Shown here: positions 26,120 through 32,250 of the stretch, in pieces
Layout: each line of letters opens with the position of its first letter
Numbering within the stretch: position 1 is the first letter of the stretch
Notes under the pieces: model-generated
Databases searched by the model: none
Seen by the model: the letters and a program-made list of their open reading frames with translations, nothing else
Told to the model about the DNA's origin: nothing
Origin: Armatimonadota bacterium
Lineage (GTDB): Bacteria > Armatimonadota > Zipacnadia > Zipacnadales > UBA11051
DNA length: 64,000 nucleotides
Direction: 5' to 3'
NCBI GenBank assembly: GCA_013178155.1
Contig: JABLXH010000010.1
Location: 1 to 64,000, forward strand
Position numbers and translations under genes: made by a program

Positions 26120-27055
26120 ATGCCTGATTGCACCGCGGTCCAACCGATCATCTGGTCCGCCACACCCACGCCCTTCACCGAAACCCTCAAGGTAGATAAG
26201 CCGGCGGTACAGCGGCTGGTAGAGCACCATCTCCGGCTGGGGGTCACTGGTCTGTTTCTCCTGGGCACCTGCGGCGAAGGTGCCTTCATGACCGACCGCC
26301 AGCGCACGGAGCTGGTCGCGACGGTCGTCAAGCACAACGCCGGGCGGATGCGCCTGGCAGTGCAGGTAACTGACAATTCCGCGGGTCGCATCGTGGACAA
26401 CATGAAGTGGGCCGCTGACCTGGGCGCCGACGTCGCGGTCATCGCCCCGCCCTACTTCTTCCCTGCACCGCGCCCTGAGGCTCTGTACGACCTTTACGCC
26501 GAGGCTGCTGCAGCCAGCCCCCTGCCACTGGGCATCTACGACCGCGGCCGGCATGGCGCGGTGATCATCCCCAGCGCCATCCTCAAGCGCATCTACGCCC
26601 TGCCGCAGGTGACCATGCTCAAGGATAGCTCGAGCGATCCCGAGCGAGCGCAAATCGCGCTGGCCGCCCGCCGCAAGCGTCCGGAGCTGCTGGTGCTTGA
26701 TGGCGACGAGTGGGTGGCCGACCAGTACATGAAGCTGGGCTACGACGGTCTGCTGCTGGGTGGCGCCGTCTTCAATGCCCACCTGGCCGGCCTCATCGTC
26801 AAGGCCGTCCGCGCCGGCGACGAGGCCACGGCGGCCAAGCTGCAGCAGCGCATGAACCGCCTGATGTGGGATGTCTACGGGGGCAAGAAGATCACCTGCT
26901 GGCTGGCGGGCCTCAAACACCTGCTGGTGGAGATGGGGATCTTTGGCACCCACCGCAACCTGCTGGGCTACGAGCTCAGCCGCAGTTGCGCTCAGGCCAT
27001 CGCCCGGGCCCTGGTGCGCGAGCGCGAGATGCTGTTCCCCTGGAAGACCGCCTGA
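26120..27055 (+). CDS. Dihydrodipicolinate synthase/N-acetylneuraminate lyase (DapA) family protein
   Basis: A 311-residue class I aldolase-type barrel. The ATG at 26120 is preferred because the family starts close to the first strand, VQPIIWSATPTPFTET. GLFLLGTCGEGAFM is the family's substrate loop (normally GTTGE). The Schiff-base lysine is in VTMLKDSSSD, and the conserved Tyr appears in GIYDRGRHG. The canonical YNxP is changed, so pyruvate aldol chemistry with a sugar-acid substrate is more likely than lysine synthesis. trpA starts 14 bp after its stop. Confidence 0.8.
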   Translation: MPDCTAVQPIIWSATPTPFTETLKVDKPAVQRLVEHHLRLGVTGLFLLGTCGEGAFMTDRQRTELVATVVKHNAGRMRLAVQVTDNSAGRIVDNMKWAADLGADVAVIAPPYFFPAPRPEALYDLYAEAAAASPLPLGIYDRGRHGAVIIPSAILKRIYALPQVTMLKDSSSDPERAQIALAARRKRPELLVLDGDEWVADQYMKLGYDGLLLGGAVFNAHLAGLIVKAVRAGDEATAAKLQQRMNRLMWDVYGGKKITCWLAGLKHLLVEMGIFGTHRNLLGYELSRSCAQAIARALVREREMLFPWKTA

Positions 27056-27069
27056 AGGAGCGTTGGACC

Positions 27070-27870
27070 ATGAGCCGTATCGCTGCCGCTTTCGAGCGGG
27101 CCCGCGCGGAGCATCGGGGGGCGCTCATGCCCTACCTGACCGCTGGCGACCCCAATCTCGAGCGAACTCTGGAACTCCTCCCCGCCATCGCCCGTGCCGG
27201 AGCCGACCTGGTGGAGTTAGGCATCCCTTACTCCGACCCCCTGGCCGATGGCCCGGTAATCCAGGAGGCCGGTCAGCGGGCCTTGAAGGCGGGTACCAGG
27301 GTGGCAGGTATCGCCGACACGGTGACCCGGCTGCGGGCCACCGGCTGCGAACTGCCCATCGTCCTGATGACCTGCTACAATCCCATCCTGGCCTACGGGC
27401 CGGAGCGCTTCTGCGCCGACTTCGCCGCGGCTGGCGCCGATGGCGTCCTCGTCACCGACCTGCCCCCGGCCGAAAGCGAGGCCTGGTGCGCCCTGGCGGC
27501 CGCCCACAGCCTGGCCACTGTCTTCCTCGTGACCCCGACCACGCCCCCGGACCGCATGCATCTGGCCACCGAGCGCACCACGGGCTTTGTCTATGCGGTC
27601 TCCCGTGCCGGCGTCACCGGCGTGCGCGACACGCTGCCGCCGGACCTGGCCGAGCTGGTCGCCAACATCCGCCGTGTGACCGATCTGCCGGTCGCCGTGG
27701 GCTTTGGCATCAGCAACGCGGACCATGTGCGTCAGGTCTGCCAGATCGCCGACGGCGCCATCGTCGGCAGCGCCCTGGTGAAGGTTATCGCTGAGCACGG
27801 TGACAGCCCGACCCTCATCCCCGCCGTCGAGGCCTTCGTCGCCGCTCTCCGCGCCGGCACCGCCCACTAG
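27070..27870 (+). CDS. trpA: Tryptophan synthase alpha chain
   Basis: A 266-residue TIM barrel that cleaves indole-3-glycerol phosphate to indole, normally in complex with TrpB. The start at 27070 follows AAGGAG. LVELGIPYSDPLADGPVIQ contains both catalytic acids (Glu and Asp of the TrpA signature), LMTCYNPIL and the phosphate-binding VGFGISN (~215) and IVGSALV complete it. No trpB or other trp gene is within the window; the partner here is a DapA-like gene. A strong terminator follows. Confidence 0.93.
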   Translation: MSRIAAAFERARAEHRGALMPYLTAGDPNLERTLELLPAIARAGADLVELGIPYSDPLADGPVIQEAGQRALKAGTRVAGIADTVTRLRATGCELPIVLMTCYNPILAYGPERFCADFAAAGADGVLVTDLPPAESEAWCALAAAHSLATVFLVTPTTPPDRMHLATERTTGFVYAVSRAGVTGVRDTLPPDLAELVANIRRVTDLPVAVGFGISNADHVRQVCQIADGAIVGSALVKVIAEHGDSPTLIPAVEAFVAALRAGTAH

Positions 27871-27886
27871 TCCGCAGACGCAGACA

Positions 27887-27917
27887 GGCCGGAGAGAGCG
27901 CCCCGCTCCCTCCGGCC
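27887..27917 (+). terminator. Terminator between trpA and a convergent oxidoreductase
   Basis: GGCCGGAGAGAGCG (27887-27900) pairs with CGCTCCCTCCGGCC (27904-27917) with a single mismatch around CCC, followed by GTTTGT. Its position between convergent genes suggests use in both directions. Confidence 0.68.
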
Positions 27918-27948
27918 GTTTGTATGCCTCCCGACCAGCGACCCGCCT

Positions 27949-28995
27949 TTACAGCGGCAGCTCCACCGTCCGCCCCTCGTCGGCGCTCCTGTACATCGCC
28001 AGCGCCATCTCCAGGCTCCCCCGCGCCTTCTCCAGCGTCACCCACGGCTCGCCGTCGTTGCGGATAGCGTTGCACATGTCCTCGATCATGTACTGGTGCT
28101 CGGTGAAGGCGAAATCGGCGGCCCCGCTGGCAGCGGTCTTGACCGCCGCGTCGCCAATCTGCGTCATTTCCGCGTCGCCCGGCAGCTCCTCGCGGAACTT
28201 CCAGGTCGTCATGCGCTCGCCTTGCATGATCGCCGTGCCGTTCTCCCCGTTCACCTCGATGCGGATGTCGGTGCCCGGCCACAGCGCCGTCGAGGCCTCA
28301 ACGATGCCCTTGGCTCCGCTGCGGAAGTCAATGAAGGCCTGCAGCGTGTCCTCCAGTTGCACATCCGGGTGGGCCAGGTTGTACATCCGCGCCTCCACCG
28401 CCGCTGCCTCTCCCATCAGGTGGTGGAGCAGGTCAATGTAGTGGAAGGCATGCTGGATGGTCACTCCCGCTCCCTGGTCGCGCTTGGACCGCCAGTCGTC
28501 CATGTGGTAGTAGCTGGTGTCGCGGAACCACTTCATGTGTGCGCCCGCGTAGTACAGCTTCCCGAACCGACCGTCTTGGATCGCTTGATACATGGCCTGG
28601 ATCGGCTTGCGGAACCGCACCTGCAGCGAAATCGCCACCTTTCGCCTGGCCGCGTCCCGTGCCGCGATCATCGCGTCCACCTTCTCCAGCGTCATGTCCG
28701 GCGGCTTCTCGATGACCACATGCTTGCCCGCTTCCAGCGCCGGGATGGCAAACTGCGCGTGCATGGCGTTGGGAGTCAGCACATTGATGACATCAATGCG
28801 CTCATCCGCCAGCATGGCCTCAAAGCTCGGTGCGGCCTCGCAGCCGTACTCGGCGCAGAACTTGTCCAGGCGGTCCTGCTGGGGGTCGCTGGCGGCGATG
28901 AGCGCGGCGCCAGGCGTGGCCTGAATGGCCTTGCCATGGAAGGCCGAGATCAGCCCGCAGCCCACCAGCCCAAAGCCAAGGGTCTCATTAGGCAT
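27949..28995 (-). CDS. Gfo/Idh/MocA-family oxidoreductase
   Basis: A 348-residue classical member. The start at 28995 is favoured because GAGGAGG lies just upstream inside the longer track ORF. LGFGLVGCGLISAFHGKAI gives the NAD-binding GxGxxxxxH, and HVVIEKPPDMTLEKVDAMI the EKP catalytic lysine. The substrate domain ends with ADFAFTEHQYMIEDM. It probably oxidises an inositol- or sugar-type substrate. It is monocistronic, convergent with trpA and divergent from the methyltransferase. Confidence 0.88.
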   Translation of the reverse strand: MPNETLGFGLVGCGLISAFHGKAIQATPGAALIAASDPQQDRLDKFCAEYGCEAAPSFEAMLADERIDVINVLTPNAMHAQFAIPALEAGKHVVIEKPPDMTLEKVDAMIAARDAARRKVAISLQVRFRKPIQAMYQAIQDGRFGKLYYAGAHMKWFRDTSYYHMDDWRSKRDQGAGVTIQHAFHYIDLLHHLMGEAAAVEARMYNLAHPDVQLEDTLQAFIDFRSGAKGIVEASTALWPGTDIRIEVNGENGTAIMQGERMTTWKFREELPGDAEMTQIGDAAVKTAASGAADFAFTEHQYMIEDMCNAIRNDGEPWVTLEKARGSLEMALAMYRSADEGRTVELPL

Positions 28996-29183
28996 TACGT
29001 CTTCCTCCTCTGACAATGTAAGAGGGAGTCAATGCGCCACGCCGCCGCGCGAGACCTGCAAAGGGGGGAGCCTCCCGTCCAACGCCGGTGCCGCCCATGA
29101 GGCTCACAGCTCTCGCCCCCTGACCACGGCCGCTTCGCCCCGCCCACACCCCCACGGGGCCGTACCGCAGCGCGCCCGCCCCC

Positions 29184-29241
29184 GATCATTCCCCTTGACA
29201 GGCCCCGAACGCCGATCAAAGATCAGCGGTCTTAGATCATT
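29184..29241 (+). promoter_or_regulatory. Promoter of the DNA methyltransferase with four GATC sites
   Basis: A consensus TTGACA (29195-29200) stands 17 bp before AAAGAT (29218-29223), leaving a leader of about 12 nt with no Shine-Dalgarno before the ATG at 29242. GATC occurs at 29184, 29214, 29221 and 29235. Two of these touch the -10 region and one precedes the start codon by four bases. Since the gene product looks GATC-specific, methylation could tune its own promoter. Confidence 0.6.
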
Positions 29242-30054
29242 ATGCAGAGCTTACCGCCACCCTACTACAGCTCGCAGGGCATCACCCTCTACCACGGTGA
29301 CTGCCTGGAACTCCTCCCGCTGTTCCCCGAGGAGCACTTCGACATGGTTTTCGCCGACCCGCCTTATCACCTGTCCAACGACGGCATCACCTGCCACGCG
29401 GGCAAGATGGTGTCCGTGAACAAGGGCGAGTGGGACCGCTCCAGGGGTGCGGAGGCTGACCACGAGTTCGTGTTGGCCTGGCTGGATGCCTGCCGCCGAG
29501 TCATGAAGCCTGACGCCACCATCTGGGTCTCGGGCACCCAGCACATCATCTACTCGGTCGGCTTCGCTATGCAGAAGCTGGGCTTCCGCATCCTCAATGA
29601 CATCGTCTGGTACAAGGTCAACCCACCGCCTAACCTCGCGTGCCGCTACTTCACCCACTCCACGGAGATCGTGCTGTGGGCCGCCAAATCGAAGAAGTCC
29701 AAGTACACCTTCAACTACGAAGAGATGAAGCAGACGCCGAACCTGCCCTTCGACGATGCGGGTAGGCAGATGAAGAGCATCTGGGCCATCAAGCCCCCGG
29801 ACAAGACCGAGAAGACCTTCGGCAAGCACCCGACGCAAAAGCCGGTCCGGCTGCTCAACCGCATCATCCGGGCTTCCACGAGGCCGGGCGACCTTGTGCT
29901 GGACCCCTTCGTAGGGAGCGGAACGACGGCGCTGTCAGCTCTCATCACCCAACGCCAGTGTGTGGGCTTCGACCTCGATCCAGCGTTCCTCCGTACGGCT
30001 GCGATGCGCCTACAGGAGAGGGCCGTACACAAGGCACTGTCAAGGCTGCAGTAA
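29242..30054 (+). CDS. DpnA-like beta-class DNA adenine methyltransferase, predicted GATC specificity
   Basis: A 270-residue methyltransferase with motif IV DPPY at 39-42 before motif I DPFVGSGTT at 221-229, the beta-class order. Several stretches match M.DpnIIB (DpnA) as remembered: ADPPYHLSNDGI, VSVNKGEWDR, NPPPNLACRYFTHSTE and GKHPTQKP. DpnA methylates adenine in GATC, including single-stranded DNA, so the same target is inferred. The next gene encodes a small nuclease-like protein 23 bp on, giving the look of a compact restriction-modification pair. Codon use is not obviously foreign, but the AT-richer flank suggests acquisition. Confidence 0.83.
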   Translation: MQSLPPPYYSSQGITLYHGDCLELLPLFPEEHFDMVFADPPYHLSNDGITCHAGKMVSVNKGEWDRSRGAEADHEFVLAWLDACRRVMKPDATIWVSGTQHIIYSVGFAMQKLGFRILNDIVWYKVNPPPNLACRYFTHSTEIVLWAAKSKKSKYTFNYEEMKQTPNLPFDDAGRQMKSIWAIKPPDKTEKTFGKHPTQKPVRLLNRIIRASTRPGDLVLDPFVGSGTTALSALITQRQCVGFDLDPAFLRTAAMRLQERAVHKALSRLQ

Positions 30055-30077
30055 CAGGCTCACAGGTGGCTGAGAGA

Positions 30078-30503
30078 ATGGTCCCGGGCAACACAACGAC
30101 TGGCAAGGTTCTGGAGGAGATGGTTCTCCCCGCTCTGGCGCGAGGGGGCTACACTTTCCAGACGCAGGTGAATGTCGGCTCGCGCCTGGGTGGTGGCAAG
30201 CACTACGTCGACGTCGTTGCCAGAGACTCAGAAGGAAACGCCGTGCTCATCTCGCTCAAGTGGCAACAGGTGGGCGGTACCGCCGAGCAGAAGGTTCCGT
30301 TTGAGATCATGTGCCTGACGCATGCAGTGCTCGACCCGGCGAATGACTTCCACAAGGCGTACATCGTCCTCGGCGGCAATGGTTGGAAGCTGAAGGATTT
30401 CTATGCTAAGGGGGGCCTCAACCCGTACTTGAGGTATCCCGACACGGTTCGCCTCATGCTTCTCGAGGACTTCATCGCGGCTGCCAACAAGGCGCAGCTG
30501 TAG
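30078..30503 (+). CDS. Probable PD-(D/E)XK-type restriction endonuclease
   Basis: A 141-residue protein (ATG at 30078; GTG at 30066 is an alternative). HYVDVVARDSEGNAVLISLKWQ carries a PD-(D/E)XK-like core: D45 on one strand and K61 on the next, with Ser at position 59 where an acidic residue is usual. The following GGTAEQKVPFEIMCL helix resembles a group of small nucleases annotated PDDEXK_11. It sits directly after a GATC-type methyltransferase, so it probably cuts the matching unmethylated site. The missing second acid makes activity uncertain. It is not visibly DpnII-like. Confidence 0.6.
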   Translation: MVPGNTTTGKVLEEMVLPALARGGYTFQTQVNVGSRLGGGKHYVDVVARDSEGNAVLISLKWQQVGGTAEQKVPFEIMCLTHAVLDPANDFHKAYIVLGGNGWKLKDFYAKGGLNPYLRYPDTVRLMLLEDFIAAANKAQL

Positions 30504-30646
30504 TTGCCCATAGACCAAGTCGTCAGGTTCGTGGTCCATTGCCTCCGTCAGCTCCAATATCCGGCAACCGCGCCGCGTCTCCAAAGGCGGCGCTCTGACG
30601 CCTCCAGCGCTCCGTTAGCCATCGCGCATTGACGTTGCTTTCCCCC

Positions 30647-30681
30647 TTGACATCCGCCCGCGTGGCTACTATGATTAGTAG
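30647..30681 (+). promoter_or_regulatory. blaI-blaR-type promoter with overlapping operator
   Basis: TTGACA (30647-30652), exactly 17 bp and TATGAT (30670-30675) form a near-perfect sigma70 promoter. The palindrome CTACTA-TGAT-TAGTAG (30666-30681) covers the -10 element and matches the TACTA/TAGTA style of BlaI/MecI operators. Binding of the downstream repressor would block RNA polymerase. The rest of the 30504-30760 spacer shows nothing else. Confidence 0.8.
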
Positions 30682-30760
30682 TAAGCGCCCCGGGGTACAT
30701 TACCCCTGGACCACTCTCACCCGGCGCTCACGCCCTCGCAACTGAGGGGAGGCGGATATT

Positions 30761-31228
30761 ATGGACGACGACCGGAAGCAGCCCCACCTGCCCGTATTTC
30801 GACCCCGCAATGAGGGGTTAGAGAAAATGCTGGGCAAGCTCGAAGCCCAGCTCATGGAGATCCTCTGGAACGCCGACCGAGCCCTCAATGTCGAGGAAAC
30901 CCGCGAGGCCCTGGCGAAGGCCGGCAAGGCCTCCGCCTACACCACCATCATGACCACCCTCAGCCGCATGTATAACAAGGGCCTGCTGGCGCGAGAGATG
31001 ATCGGCAAGGCCTACTACTACACTCCGCGCGTCAGTCAGCGCGAGTTGACCTCGGGTGTCACCAAGCAGGTCATTGACGGTCTGCTGGGGGCCTTCGCCG
31101 AGCCTGCCATGGCCTACTTCGTCGAGGCGCTCAGCGACGACTACCCTGACAAGCTGGACACGCTGGAGGCAATGATCCGCCGGCGCAAGCAGGAGCAGAG
31201 CAACAAGAAGTCCGCGCGGGAGCAGTAG
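30761..31228 (+). CDS. BlaI/MecI/CopY-family transcriptional repressor
   Basis: A 155-residue winged-helix protein. LEAQLMEILWNADRALNVEETREALAKAGKASAYTTIMTTLSRMYNKGLL is the family's DNA-binding domain with the recognition helix in AYTTIMTTLSRM; GKAYYYTPRVS follows as the wing. The C-terminal helices form the dimer and contain the region cut by the partner protease. The gene starts after GGGGAGGCGG and is followed 3 bp later by an M56 peptidase gene, the normal BlaI-BlaR pair. An operator palindrome lies on its promoter. Confidence 0.9.
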   Translation: MDDDRKQPHLPVFRPRNEGLEKMLGKLEAQLMEILWNADRALNVEETREALAKAGKASAYTTIMTTLSRMYNKGLLAREMIGKAYYYTPRVSQRELTSGVTKQVIDGLLGAFAEPAMAYFVEALSDDYPDKLDTLEAMIRRRKQEQSNKKSAREQ

Positions 31229-31231
31229 GGG

Positions 31232-32206
31232 ATGGGGGGGCTTCTGGCCTCGGCGCTGTTGGTGGTGGGGAGCGCGGCGGCCAGCAGCCTCCTGCTGTGT
31301 CTGCCGGTGATGGTGGCCGCCGAGTCGCTGGTCGGGCGTGAGCCGGCCACGGCCCGGCGGTTTTGGCATGTGGTGGCTGCCTTGCCGTTGATCCTGGGGC
31401 TGCTGCTGACCGAGCTGGCCCTGTTGACGCTCACCGGCGACATCACCGCCTCGCCCCACCAGGAGCGCATCCGGCCCCATCTCTGTCTGGCCCTCCTGAC
31501 TGGCCTCCCGGACGCCCCCTTCCGCTTTCGCCTCTATGCCACCCTCGCCCTGGGCCTGCTGGTGTTTGCCCTCGTGCGGTTCGTGCTGGGCGTGGTCAGG
31601 TCGCGGGTGCCCGCCGGGTTGCCGGAGGTGGTGGAGGTGGACGCCGCCGCGCCACTTTGCTTCTCGCTGGGGGTGACGCGCCCGGTCATTGTCTGCAGCA
31701 CCGGCCTGCGCCGGCTGCTGACCGAGGAGGAGCGGGCGGCGGTCCTGGCCCATGAGCGGGCACATGGGCGACATCGCGATGCCCAGGCGGAGCTGCTGCT
31801 GCGCCTGGCGACGGACCCGCTGCTGTGGCTGCCCACCACGCACTATTACCTGCGGCAGGCCCGGGCGGCGCGGGAGCTGCTCAGCGACGAGGCCGCGGCC
31901 GCGGAGACCTCCGCCGGGGCGCTGCGCGCAGCCCTGGAGAAGATGGCCCAGGCGGCCGTCACCCACCACCGCCGCCAGGAGGGCGACCTGGCCGGGCTAC
32001 GGCCGGTCTTCCCCGACTACGCTGACCCGCAGTCGAGGCTGCGGGCGCTGGCTGATGAGAGCGAGGCCAGTCTCGCGCCGGGCCTCGGTGTGATCGTGAC
32101 GATCGAGGTGGTGCTGCTGGCAGTCCTGGTCGGCTGGCAGTGGCGCCCCTTGCATGACACGCTGCATTGTGTCGCAAGGAGCCTGCTGGACATCATGCGG
32201 CGCTAG
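31232..32206 (+). CDS. M56-family (BlaR1-like) membrane metallopeptidase
   Basis: A 324-residue membrane protease predicted to cleave the BlaI repressor. About three N-terminal membrane spans are visible (ALLVVGSAAASSLLLCLPVMV, VVAALPLILGLLLTELALLT, LYATLALGLLVFALVRFVLG) and one near the C terminus (LGVIVTIEVVLLAVLVGW). The zinc site is HERAH at 184-188, within TEEERAAVLAHERAH, with the third ligand in LLSDEAAA. It lacks the extracellular penicillin-sensor domain of true BlaR1, so the inducing signal is unknown and need not be a beta-lactam. Confidence 0.83.
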   Translation: MGGLLASALLVVGSAAASSLLLCLPVMVAAESLVGREPATARRFWHVVAALPLILGLLLTELALLTLTGDITASPHQERIRPHLCLALLTGLPDAPFRFRLYATLALGLLVFALVRFVLGVVRSRVPAGLPEVVEVDAAAPLCFSLGVTRPVIVCSTGLRRLLTEEERAAVLAHERAHGRHRDAQAELLLRLATDPLLWLPTTHYYLRQARAARELLSDEAAAAETSAGALRAALEKMAQAAVTHHRRQEGDLAGLRPVFPDYADPQSRLRALADESEASLAPGLGVIVTIEVVLLAVLVGWQWRPLHDTLHCVARSLLDIMRR

Positions 32207-32250
32207 AGGGGATTGCGCCCAGGGGGGCGCTTGCGACCGGCGGAAGTGGC

